NCBI GenBank assembly: GCA_035566435.1
Contig: DATMRF010000045.1
Location: 3,510-67,509 of the forward strand
Reading direction: 5' to 3'
Length of the DNA stretch: 64,000 bases
Source of the DNA: DATMRF01 sp035566435
GTDB taxonomy: Bacteria > Verrucomicrobiota > Verrucomicrobiia > Limisphaerales > UBA8199
This document shows positions 52,180 to 59,895 of this stretch, one piece after another; position 1 is the stretch's first letter; the number at the start of each line of letters is the position of its first letter. Made by a program: the position numbers and the translations under genes. The notes under the pieces were generated by a model that was not told the DNA's origin, ran no database searches, and worked only from the letters and a program-made list of their open reading frames with translations.

Positions 52180-53681
52180 GGATTTTTCCTAAAATCGAGC
52201 AAGCGTGGAGGCTGGCCGTCCTCGCCGTGCTGCTCAGCTTACTACCGGTGCCGGCTCAGGCGCAGAGCCGGAAGGAGCCATCCGCCTGGGAGGCTTCCGT
52301 TGTGACCGTGGAGGTGTCGCGCAAGCAATACGACTACTACCAACCCTGGACCTCGAAGGACGTGCGCGTGCAGAAGCCGGGCCTCGTAGTGGGCGAGCGG
52401 CAGATTCTCACGACCGCGGATGAATTGTTCAACCGCACCCTCGTGCGGGTGCAGAAACACGGCCGGGGCCAATGGTGGGTGGCTGAAGTGGCGTGGATTG
52501 ATTACCATGCGAACCTCGCGCTCGTAACGACCACGGAGCCGGAATTTTGGCGCGGCCTCAAGCCAGCGGCTCTTGGCGGTGCGATTCCAGCCGAAGGCAC
52601 GCTGCAAATCCTGCGCTGGCGAGCGGGCAACCTCGAAAACCGCAAAGCCGAGTTCACGCAATTCGCCGTGCGCGAGGGCCAGTTGGCCGCGATCAACCAG
52701 GCGGTGCTCGAAGCGGACTCCGACATTCAGAGCGCGGGTTGGGGCGAACCTGTCGTCGCCAACTCGCATGTGGTGGGCCTGCTAAGCGCGCAGGACGGGC
52801 GGAGCTGCATCGCCATACCGGCCTCGTTTATAAAGTTCAACCTCGACGCGCACAAACGGGGCGAATACCAGGGCCTGGGCTACTTTCACTTCTATTGGCA
52901 GCCGGCGCAGAATCCGGCTTCGCTGGCCCGGTTGAAACTCACGGGCGAACCGCGCGGGGTCATCGTCATCCAGGTGCCTCCGCGGCCCGATGGCGGGGAA
53001 CAGGTGCTCAAAACACAGGACATCATTTTGCGCGTTGACGGCTTTGACCTGGACATCCAAGGGGATTACGAGGACCCCGAATATGGCCACCTGATGCTCG
53101 AGAACCTCGCGACGCGCCAGAGGCAGGCGGGCGACAACGTGAAGATGCAAATCTGGCGCGAGGGCAAACCGATGGAGGTCAGCTACCGCCTGCCCAAGTA
53201 TGAATACTCGAGCTCGCTGGTACCGTTTGGCACGTACGATCAGGAGCCGGAATACATGATTGTCGGCGGCCTGGTTTTCCAGCCTCTGACCGATTCTTAT
53301 TTGCAGAGCTGGGGCACGGATTGGAGACGCCGCGCACCCTTTCGGCTTTACCATTACCGGGACGAGCCTGCAACGAAAGAGCGTTCCGCGCTGGTGCTGC
53401 TTTCACAGGTGCTCCCGGACGCTTACAACATCGGTTACCAGGAACAGAAATACCTGGTGGTGGACAAGGTCAACGGCCAGCGCATCAACCGGCTGCCCGA
53501 CCTGCGGCAGGCCCTGGAGAAGCCCCTGAATGGCTACCATGTGATCGAGTTTGTGCAGAGCGATTCACTCCGACGCCTGGTGCTTCGCGCGGACGGGAAC
53601 GAGCAGGAGGCCACTACGCGCATCCTGAAGCGTTACCACATCAACCAGCCGTTTCAGCTTGCGGAGGACGCAAAGCGATAG
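52176..53681 (+). CDS. DEG9-like pseudoprotease (paralogue with lost catalytic triad)
   Basis: A 501-residue exported protein with a signal peptide (LAVLAVLLSLLPVPAQAQ). It has the same order of domains as the upstream protease, including EYMIVGGLVFQPLTDSYL and a similar C-terminal domain ending ATTRILKRYHIN. All three triad positions have changed: TNAHVV becomes TTADELF, DCDLAVL becomes YHANLALV, and NPGNSGGP becomes SAGWGEPV. It should therefore be inactive as a serine protease but may keep substrate or partner binding. Its ATG overlaps the stop of the active paralogue, so both are made together. Confidence 0.85.
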   Translation: MRIFPKIEQAWRLAVLAVLLSLLPVPAQAQSRKEPSAWEASVVTVEVSRKQYDYYQPWTSKDVRVQKPGLVVGERQILTTADELFNRTLVRVQKHGRGQWWVAEVAWIDYHANLALVTTTEPEFWRGLKPAALGGAIPAEGTLQILRWRAGNLENRKAEFTQFAVREGQLAAINQAVLEADSDIQSAGWGEPVVANSHVVGLLSAQDGRSCIAIPASFIKFNLDAHKRGEYQGLGYFHFYWQPAQNPASLARLKLTGEPRGVIVIQVPPRPDGGEQVLKTQDIILRVDGFDLDIQGDYEDPEYGHLMLENLATRQRQAGDNVKMQIWREGKPMEVSYRLPKYEYSSSLVPFGTYDQEPEYMIVGGLVFQPLTDSYLQSWGTDWRRRAPFRLYHYRDEPATKERSALVLLSQVLPDAYNIGYQEQKYLVVDKVNGQRINRLPDLRQALEKPLNGYHVIEFVQSDSLRRLVLRADGNEQEATTRILKRYHINQPFQLAEDAKR

Positions 53682-53867
53682 TCGGGGAAGGACCCGCGTT
53701 TGCGCGACGCTCCGGCAGGCGAGCAAGCGCGCGAAGAAGAGGAAGAGAAAGAGGACGAGATGAAGCGCTACGGTAGTTTGGTTCACGATGATTCGCAGAA
53801 TTCAGTTGGCAAACGCGCGGATGGGGCGTAGATAGGAATCGTTCTTTGAAAGCGATGGACCGGGTGT

Positions 53868-54040
53868 CCATCCCAGTCACAGTCAAGCGTCAGGGAACCC
53901 CGTGAGAATCGGGGACGGTTGCGCCACTGTAACGGGCTACAAGCTCCCACCCGCAAGGGGTTTTGCGGCAGGGCCACTGGTTTTCTCGGAAACCGGGAAG
54001 GCGGGAGCAAGGTTTCATGCCCGAAGTCAGGATATCAGTT
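53868..54040 (+). promoter_or_regulatory. Cobalamin riboswitch (B12 element)
   Basis: The conserved core is clear: GGGAACCCCGTGAGAATC, then GACGGTTGCGCCACTGTAAC (the B12 box GCCACTG), later GCCACTGG, CCGGGAAGGCGGGAGCAAG, and the closing GAAGTCAGGATATC. A GATGGAC/GTCCATC hairpin precedes it. Boundaries are approximate. Just after it, GGTCCCGC/GCGGGGCC can form an expression-platform stem. The next gene on the strand, 250 bp away, encodes a secreted protein of unknown function instead of BtuB, a transporter or a B12 biosynthesis gene. Confidence 0.9.
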
Positions 54041-54289
54041 TGGCTGTGCTCGTCGTGGTCCCGCCTCGCGCGGGGCCAACTTCTCCGTCAAGAGAAGGAT
54101 GAGGCCAGCCCGGCGCGTGGGTGCGCGGCGGGATTCGTCGAATGCCTTCATTCTCCGATTTGCCGGGGCGTGAAGGTTTTGTGTTTAGTGGAGGCGCGCT
54201 TCCACGCGCAAGAAATCTTCAGTCCCCACGCTGGTCTCTCAATTATTAACCTGCTCTGCATCGTTGCGGGGCTTTTGAAAGATCAGTCT

Positions 54290-55234
54290 ATGCTTAAACT
54301 CCGTATGTTCGTAATGGCCACGGCCGGGTGTTGGATGGTTTCAGCCGTCTCTGCGGCAACTCTCACTGAGGATTTTTCCGTCGACCCGCTCCAAAGGGGG
54401 TGGCAGAGCTTCGGCGTGGCCAGCCTGTTCCAGTGGGACTCGACAAACCATAACCTCGCCGTTACCTGGGATTCCTCAAAAACCAACAGTTATTTTTACC
54501 ATTCGCTCGGCACGATCCTCACCACCAATGACGCCTTCAGCCTCGATTTCGACTTGCAATTGCGTCAGGCCGAGGCCGCGAGCTACGGTTCCGAGCTGGC
54601 GGTGGGCTTCCTCCAATTGTCCGATGCCACCAGCGCAGCTTTTCTCCGCACCAGCGGCACCTCGCCCAATGTGGCTGAGTTTGACTATTTCCCACCCAGC
54701 TTGGGCGAACCCTCCATCGACGCAACGTTGATTGATAGGAGCAACAACTTTTATTTCAGATACGCCACGGCGCCGCTAAACGTCGGCCAGACGTACCACA
54801 TCCGGCTGTCGCATGGAGCCGGCGGGACGACGCTCAGCGGCGAAGTACTCACCAATGGGCAGCCTTACACGACGCTAACGAACATTTATGGCGCAACCTC
54901 GGCCGACTTCCGCCTCGACGTCGTTGCGTTGGCGAGCTATCAGGACGACGGGTTCGGCGACACCCTCCTGGCGCAAGGCACAGTGGATAATCTTGTAGTG
55001 ACGCTGCCGCCGCCGCCAGTTCAGAGCTTTACTGGAGTTTTCAGCAATGGTTTTTGGCAGGGGCAATTCATGAGCCAAAGCAACTGGATTTACACCCTCG
55101 AGCGGACAACGGACTTCCGCGTTTGGGCCGCGACGTCGGTGGCTACTCCAGGCAACGGCGCGACGGTGGTTTTGCAGGATGCGAGCCCGGCGAACAGGGC
55201 AGTATTTTACCGGGTCCGAGCGGAACGGCCATGA
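54290..55234 (+). CDS. Secreted beta-sandwich protein downstream of the cobalamin riboswitch
   Basis: A 314-residue exported protein: signal peptide (MFVMATAGCWMVSAVSA), then TLTEDFSVDPLQRGWQSFG, a LamG/concanavalin-like jelly-roll layout (FSLDFDLQLRQAEAASYGSELAVGFLQLSD; YHIRLSHGAGGTTLSGEV; GFGDTLLAQGTVDNLVV) and a C-terminal 60-residue module (WIYTLERTTDFRVWAATS ... VFYRVRAERP) resembling the end of the protein at 23677-24333. There are no lipobox or enzyme motifs. The longer frame starting at 53963 runs through the riboswitch and is an artefact. A B12-binding surface role is possible from position only. Confidence 0.78.
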   Translation: MLKLRMFVMATAGCWMVSAVSAATLTEDFSVDPLQRGWQSFGVASLFQWDSTNHNLAVTWDSSKTNSYFYHSLGTILTTNDAFSLDFDLQLRQAEAASYGSELAVGFLQLSDATSAAFLRTSGTSPNVAEFDYFPPSLGEPSIDATLIDRSNNFYFRYATAPLNVGQTYHIRLSHGAGGTTLSGEVLTNGQPYTTLTNIYGATSADFRLDVVALASYQDDGFGDTLLAQGTVDNLVVTLPPPPVQSFTGVFSNGFWQGQFMSQSNWIYTLERTTDFRVWAATSVATPGNGATVVLQDASPANRAVFYRVRAERP

Positions 55235-55318
55235 GAGCTGTCAACAAGAGCCTGGGGGCGCGGGACGCGGGTCGAGGGGCGCCTCAACGCCTAACCTGCG
55301 CAGCTCCCACCCTCGCTA

Positions 55319-55414
55319 GTAGCGCAGGTTTTCAAACCTGCGGACACCCGCGCCACTTCGACGCCCTGCCGACTTGGAAGTCGGCGATACGGCAGGTTTG
55401 GAAACCTGCGCTAC
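55319..55414. repeat. Composite palindrome GTAGCGCAGGTTT...AAACCTGCGCTAC
   Basis: GTAGCGCAGGTTTTCAAACC and GGTTTGGAAACCTGCGCTAC form a 20-bp near-perfect inverted repeat. Between them is a smaller hairpin, GCCGACTT/AAGTCGGC. It lies between the secreted-protein gene and the pseudopilin and is open in the pilin's frame. Confidence 0.75.
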
Positions 55415-55449
55415 GGCCACTACTGTCGCGACACTGTCAAAGGGGTGAA

Positions 55450-56229
55450 ATGGTGGGGTTAAGCCCTCGTCGCCGAGTTTGGACTCAGAAACCTAGGGGC
55501 GGCAAGGGCGGGTTTTCGCTGGTTGAACTCCTAGTGGTGATCGCGCTTATCGCGGTCCTGGCGGCGCTGTTGTTGCCTGGGCTGCGGCGCAGCCAGGCCT
55601 CGGCCGAGCGGGCGCAATGCGTCAACAACCTGCGGCAGCTAGGCCTGGCGACACAGATGTACTGGGATGATAACAACGGCGCCTCCTTTCGCTGGGAACT
55701 CGGGCTGACCAACGGGGGCCGACTCTATTGGTTTGGTTGGCTGCAGGACGGCGCCGAAGGCCAGCGTGAGTATGATGCCAGTCCGGGGGCGCTCTACCCC
55801 TATTTGCGGGGACACAGCGTCGGAATTTGTCCGTCGCTCAACTACTCGATGGCCCAGTTCAAGTTGAAGGCGACCGGGGCGGCTTATGGTTATGGCTACA
55901 ACCGTTTTCTTTCCGCCGCGAACGGCCAGAATGCGCTCGCCATCAGCAAGGTTCAAAATGTCTCCAGCGTGGTGCTGTTCGCCGATGCAGCGCAGGTCAA
56001 CGATTTTCAGCCGCCGGCGTCCAGAGACCATCCCATGCTTGAGGAGTGGTATTACGTGGACACCACAACGAACTATCCGAACGGCCATTTTCGTCACGCT
56101 GGGAAGGCGAACGTGATTTTTTGTGATAGCCACGTGGCGGGCGAGAAACCCGTTCCAGGCTCGGTGGACCGGCGGCTGCCCAACCAGTTTGTTGGGCGGT
56201 TGCGTACGGAGATCCTGGTGTTGCCGTAA
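55450..56229 (+). CDS. Type II secretion/type IV pseudopilin with prepilin cleavage site
   Basis: A 259-residue pseudopilin. The leader has GGKGG|FSLVELLVVIALIAVLAALLLPGL, with cleavage after Gly and methylatable Phe, and Glu at position 5. The rest has the H-X9-DG family features, NLRQLGLATQMYWDDNNGASF, HAGKANVIFCDSHV near the C-terminus. ATG 55450 has AGGGG just upstream. An in-frame ATG at 55231, overlapping the previous stop (ATGA), would give a 332-residue protein with an unusual 73-residue leader encoded partly by a palindromic repeat. Confidence 0.87.
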   Translation: MVGLSPRRRVWTQKPRGGKGGFSLVELLVVIALIAVLAALLLPGLRRSQASAERAQCVNNLRQLGLATQMYWDDNNGASFRWELGLTNGGRLYWFGWLQDGAEGQREYDASPGALYPYLRGHSVGICPSLNYSMAQFKLKATGAAYGYGYNRFLSAANGQNALAISKVQNVSSVVLFADAAQVNDFQPPASRDHPMLEEWYYVDTTTNYPNGHFRHAGKANVIFCDSHVAGEKPVPGSVDRRLPNQFVGRLRTEILVLP

Positions 56230-56265
56230 ACGGCGCGCCGGGAGCCCGAGCATAAAAGATGAGGG

Positions 56266-56297
56266 TGGCGGCGCGTTGAGGACAACGCGCCCTACCT
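56266..56297. repeat. GGCGCGTTGAGGACAACGCGCC palindrome, copy 2
   Basis: Stem GGCGCGTTG/CAACGCGCC, loop AGGA, then CTACC. Compared with 18781-18808, both stem strands have changed in a matching way while loop and tail are unchanged. Confidence 0.6.
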
Positions 56298-56311
56298 TAG
56301 TGCGGGCCGGT

Positions 56312-56974
56312 TCACTTTTGGGCGTAATAGACGAAGGCGGGGGGGAAATTCAGAAACGCGGGAACGGTTCGCAGTTTGGAGAAATTCGATTTGATTTTCT
56401 TGCGGTCCATCAAGGAGTACTGGAACTGGATGTACATTCCTCCTGGTGCCAGGGCGCGTTTGATGGCGCTGATGAGCGCGAGCACCAGTTCGCGGGGGAG
56501 GTTCCCCAGAGGGATTCCCGAAAAGATAAAGTCGGGAGGCGCACTGCCCTCGCGGCGCCTGCGGGCGAGCAGGTGTTCAGCGGAGTCGCAAATGACCTCC
56601 ACTCGGCCGCTCAGGGCGGATGCGGCAAGGTTATATTCCAGGTCGCGAGCCAGGCCGGGATTAATTTCGCAGGCGATAATGCTGGCGTGCGGGCAGCGAG
56701 CCGCCAGACGCCGGGTGACGGCGCCTGTGCCGGCGCCCAGCTCGATGATTTGGCCGGAGTACGATGGCGGAACCGGGGCGAGCATTTGGCCAATAAGGAA
56801 CCGTTGGGAAGGGACGACGGAGCCGGTCTGGGTGCGATGGAGGAGGCCGGCCAAAAGGAACCGCCAATAGATGGCCAAGGTCTTCGACAGCCCGATTCTC
56901 CCGGACACCGAATCCGGGGGGAGCGGATCATCAAACAAGCGCGGCCAGGTTTCTTTGCCAAATTCAGCTTTCAT
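56312..56974 (-). CDS. SAM-dependent methyltransferase, phospholipid N-methyltransferase-like
   Basis: A 220-residue class I methyltransferase. SAM motif I is IIELGAGTGAVTRRLA, followed by the acidic strand ACEINPGLA, VEVICDSAEHLL, and DFIFSGIPLGNLP. The LPREL/LSAIKRALAPGGMYIQFQYSL segments resemble bacterial phosphatidylethanolamine N-methyltransferases of the PmtA type or ribosomal RNA dimethylase-like enzymes. Membrane-lipid methylation is the best guess. The gene is a monocistron converging on the pilin gene. Confidence 0.8.
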   Translation of the reverse strand: MKAEFGKETWPRLFDDPLPPDSVSGRIGLSKTLAIYWRFLLAGLLHRTQTGSVVPSQRFLIGQMLAPVPPSYSGQIIELGAGTGAVTRRLAARCPHASIIACEINPGLARDLEYNLAASALSGRVEVICDSAEHLLARRRREGSAPPDFIFSGIPLGNLPRELVLALISAIKRALAPGGMYIQFQYSLMDRKKIKSNFSKLRTVPAFLNFPPAFVYYAQK

Positions 56975-57042
56975 GTTTATTGGAACAAGGTTTCAGTTAA
57001 CGGCCTGTGTTCGAGCATGCGGTCGCGCGGGTAACCGGGGCG

Positions 57043-58425
57043 TCAGGCACCCACCTGCCGTTTGACCGCTTCGGAAATCTTTTGTGACCATTTTTCAAGG
57101 GCTGCGGCTTCGCGCCCTTCCAACAACAGCCGAGCTTTAGGTTCGGTGCCAGAGTAGCGCAGGAGCACCCGGCCACCCTGCCCTTTCAATTCCGACTCCG
57201 CCTCAGCCACCAGCTTCGGCACGAGTTCGAGCTCTTCGAAGGGCCGTTTTTCCCTAACGAGAATATTAGTAATGACTTGAGGGAAGCGAGTCCAGCATTT
57301 AGCCAACCGCGAAAGTGGCGCGCCCTTGGTTTTCATGATCCGCAGGATCTGCAAGGCGGCGACGAGGCCATCGCCGGTAGTGCCGAAGTCGCGAAAGATC
57401 AAGTGGCCGCTCTGCTCGCCGCCGAGATTGAAACCGTGGCGCAGCATTTCATCAATGACGTTCCTGTCGCCCACAGGGGTGCGGACCACGCGCCCGCCGG
57501 CGGACTGGAGCGCCGCATCGAGCCCGGCATTGCTCATAATGGTGGCCGTTAGGGTTTTCTGGCTCAGTGTCCCCTGCTCGAGGAGGTCCAGTCCGGCAAT
57601 CGCCATGATGTCGTCGCCGTCGATCAGTTGTCCGTGCTCGTCGCACAGCAGCACGCGGTCGGCGTCACCGTCGTGAGCGATGCCGGCGTCAGCGCGGTAC
57701 TCCCAGATTTTCTGGCACAGGACGCCGGGGTGCATCGAACCGCAGTCCTTGTTGATGTTCTTGCCGTCGGGCTGGTTGCCGAAGGTGATGACATCGGCGC
57801 CCAGCTCGCGGAGGACGCAGGGCGTGGATTTGTAAGCGGCGCCGTGGGCGCAATCCACCACGATGCGCATGCCTTCGAGAGTGAGGCCGCGAGGAAAGGA
57901 GGCCTTGGCATGCTCGATGTAGCGGCCGAGCGCGTCATCGATGCGGACCGCCTTGCCGATCTCGTCGGCAGTTGGGCGGATGTTTTCGATGCCGCCGCTA
58001 AACACCAGGCTCTCGATTTCGTATTCGATCTTGTCATCGAGTTTGTAGCCGTCGGCGCGGAAGAATTTGATGCCGTTATCGTCATAGGGGTTATGGGAAG
58101 CGGTGATGACGATGCCGGCGTCAGCCCGCAAGCTGCGGGTGACGTAAGCGACTCCGGGGGTGGGCAAGGGGCCGATGAACAGCACGTCCACACCCATAGA
58201 AAGGATGCCGGAGGAGATGGCATTCTCGAGCATGTACCCGGAAAGGCGCGTGTCCTTGCCGAGCACAATTTTGTGCCGGCCACGGCTGCGGGCCTGGGTT
58301 TCGAGGTTCTTGAACACGTGGCCGGCGGCGCGGCCGAGCTTGAGGGCGGTCTCGGCGGTAACGGGCTCGATGTTAGCAGTGCCACGAACACCGTCCGTGC
58401 CAAAGATTTTTTTAGGGGCGGCCAT
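57043..58425 (-). CDS. glmM: Phosphoglucosamine mutase
   Basis: A 460-residue enzyme converting glucosamine-6-P to glucosamine-1-P for UDP-GlcNAc synthesis. Key parts: KKIFGTDGVRG start, active-site Ser in VITASHNPYDDNG, metal loop DGDADRVLLCD, sugar-binding GGEQSGHLIF, and phosphate-binding RYSGTEPKARLL. The extra 44 upstream codons arise from the cdaR tandem repeat and are not part of it. It follows cdaR by 16 bp in the folP-cdaA-cdaR-glmM operon. Confidence 0.96.
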   Translation of the reverse strand: MAAPKKIFGTDGVRGTANIEPVTAETALKLGRAAGHVFKNLETQARSRGRHKIVLGKDTRLSGYMLENAISSGILSMGVDVLFIGPLPTPGVAYVTRSLRADAGIVITASHNPYDDNGIKFFRADGYKLDDKIEYEIESLVFSGGIENIRPTADEIGKAVRIDDALGRYIEHAKASFPRGLTLEGMRIVVDCAHGAAYKSTPCVLRELGADVITFGNQPDGKNINKDCGSMHPGVLCQKIWEYRADAGIAHDGDADRVLLCDEHGQLIDGDDIMAIAGLDLLEQGTLSQKTLTATIMSNAGLDAALQSAGGRVVRTPVGDRNVIDEMLRHGFNLGGEQSGHLIFRDFGTTGDGLVAALQILRIMKTKGAPLSRLAKCWTRFPQVITNILVREKRPFEELELVPKLVAEAESELKGQGGRVLLRYSGTEPKARLLLEGREAAALEKWSQKISEAVKRQVGA

Positions 58426-58441
58426 CTGGAGGAAGCGAGAG

Positions 58442-58981
58442 TTAGAGTGATGAGGTAGCGGAGTGTTGGAGTGTTGGAGCCTTGGAGTCTTGGAGTGATG
58501 GAGTATTGGACGGTTGGAGGGGTGGAGTCTCTGAATCCTGCAGAGAGGAGGTGTCACTTCGTGGGGGGAAGATGACCTGGACTTCCGGGGGATCGACCTT
58601 CACGGGATTGACCCCAGAGGGTGTGGAGACCTCGACGCGTTTGCGCATATCATGAGCAGCCTCGATACCGGTCAGATCCACAAACACTCGGATATCCCGG
58701 CTGTACAGGCTCTTAATCACCTTGGCTTCGCCTTCCACCGTCACCTCGACTTCCTTGGGATTGATCCTGGCGTTGCGAGAGTCCTGGGCGAAGGAGACGA
58801 CCAGCACCGGGAGATTCGAGAACGTGCGGATGTCGGTCCTCCCCAACGGCAGGGAAACCACCGGCGAGACCTGATTCTGGATCGCGATGTTGACGGTGAA
58901 CCAGATTAGCGTGGCCAAGGCCAGAGAAAAGAGCTTCAGCCAGAAGTCTTTGAGAACCGCGTCTTTGAGCGAGCTGGTCAT
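58442..58981 (-). CDS. cdaR: CdaR-like YbbR-domain regulator
   Basis: A 179-residue protein with one N-terminal transmembrane helix (WLKLFSLALATLIWFTVNIAI) and a YbbR domain (VSLPLGRTDIRTFSNLPVLVVSFAQD..., KEVEVTVEGEAKVIKSL, VFVDLTGI). In Firmicutes CdaR binds and modulates CdaA. It is shorter than Bacillus CdaR, which has several YbbR units. The last 35 residues are a low-complexity tail (Ser-Leu-Gln-Asp/His-Ser-x-x-Pro repeats) encoded by a tandem repeat. ATG overlaps the cdaA stop by 4 bp. Confidence 0.88.
   Translation of the reverse strand: MTSSLKDAVLKDFWLKLFSLALATLIWFTVNIAIQNQVSPVVSLPLGRTDIRTFSNLPVLVVSFAQDSRNARINPKEVEVTVEGEAKVIKSLYSRDIRVFVDLTGIEAAHDMRKRVEVSTPSGVNPVKVDPPEVQVIFPPRSDTSSLQDSETPPLQPSNTPSLQDSKAPTLQHSATSSL
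58465..58530. repeat. 8-bp tandem array (TTGGAGTG-type) inside cdaR
   Basis: About eight degenerate TTGGAGNN units. Since 8 is not a multiple of 3, the encoded peptide repeats only every 24 bp. Its complement contains CCATCACTCC, also present in the array at 23091-23142. Confidence 0.7.
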
Positions 58982-59895
58982 TTCGCGACACTAGTGGAAG
59001 TAGCCGTCGGGGCTGATGGCGCCTCGGTGACAGGAGCGGCTGCCGGAAGGGCCGGGGTGTCAGTCTTGGTTGTGACGAGCGGGGCAGCAGCGACTGCAGC
59101 CCGGGTCCAGAAGCGCATCCAGCCCGGCCAGTTGCGCGAGCGCGAGGAGGGAGTCACCAGGACTGAGGTCAGGAAAGCGCGCAGTTCCTCGAGCGTGACA
59201 CCGCGCACCAGTTGCCCTTTATAGGCGTAGGAGATGGCGCCAGTTTCTTCGGAGACCACCACGACGACTGCGTCGGTCTCCTCGCTCAGCCCGAGGGCGG
59301 CGCGATGGCGAGTGCCCAGCGACTTATTTAAGTCCTGGCGCTGGGTCAGGGGAAAAATGCAGGCGGCATAAGCGATGCGGTCGCCTTTGAGGATGACGCC
59401 GCCGTCGTGGATGGCATTGTTGGGGAAGAAGATGGTTTCCAGCATCTCCGGGGTGGCCTCGCAATCGACGACGATGCCTGATTCGACGGCTTCGGGAAGG
59501 TGGATGGATTGTTCGATGGCGATGAGGGCGCCGATGCGCACGTCGGCCAGGCGCTCGACGGTCTGGATAATGATCTCTATGTTCTCGCGCTGCTCATGGG
59601 CGGTGGCAAACAGCGGCAGGTTGCCGAGCTCGGCGAGCATGCGGCGGAGTTCCGGTTGAAAGATCACCAGCACAGCCAGGATAAAGAATGCGGAGAAAGC
59701 GCCGAGCAGGTATTGCAGCACTTTTAGTTTGAGCAGGAAACTGACCAGCACGAACGCCAGCAACACAACCATGAAACCAGTCACCACCGGCGCCCCGCGG
59801 GTGCCGCGGATGAACCGCAAGGCGTAGTAGATGCCCACCGCGAGGATCATAATCTCCACGAGGGGTCGCCAGCCAGTTTGTATGAGCTGCCACAT
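58978..59895 (-). CDS. cdaA: Diadenylate cyclase CdaA
   Basis: A 305-residue membrane enzyme forming cyclic di-AMP from two ATP. Three transmembrane helices (about 12-80) precede the DAC domain with AIHDGGVILKGDRI (DGA/DGG motif) and LGTRHRAALGLSEETDAVVVVVSEETG (RHR motif). A Pro/Ala/Thr-rich tail of about 60 residues follows. It shares a TAATG junction with folP and overlaps cdaR, so the four genes are translationally linked. Confidence 0.95.
   Translation of the reverse strand: MWQLIQTGWRPLVEIMILAVGIYYALRFIRGTRGAPVVTGFMVVLLAFVLVSFLLKLKVLQYLLGAFSAFFILAVLVIFQPELRRMLAELGNLPLFATAHEQRENIEIIIQTVERLADVRIGALIAIEQSIHLPEAVESGIVVDCEATPEMLETIFFPNNAIHDGGVILKGDRIAYAACIFPLTQRQDLNKSLGTRHRAALGLSEETDAVVVVVSEETGAISYAYKGQLVRGVTLEELRAFLTSVLVTPSSRSRNWPGWMRFWTRAAVAAAPLVTTKTDTPALPAAAPVTEAPSAPTATSTSVAK

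Noticed and set aside
53963..54289. N-terminal extension of the secreted protein through the riboswitch
   Set aside because: The upstream codons are the conserved B12 aptamer; the signal peptide begins at 54290.
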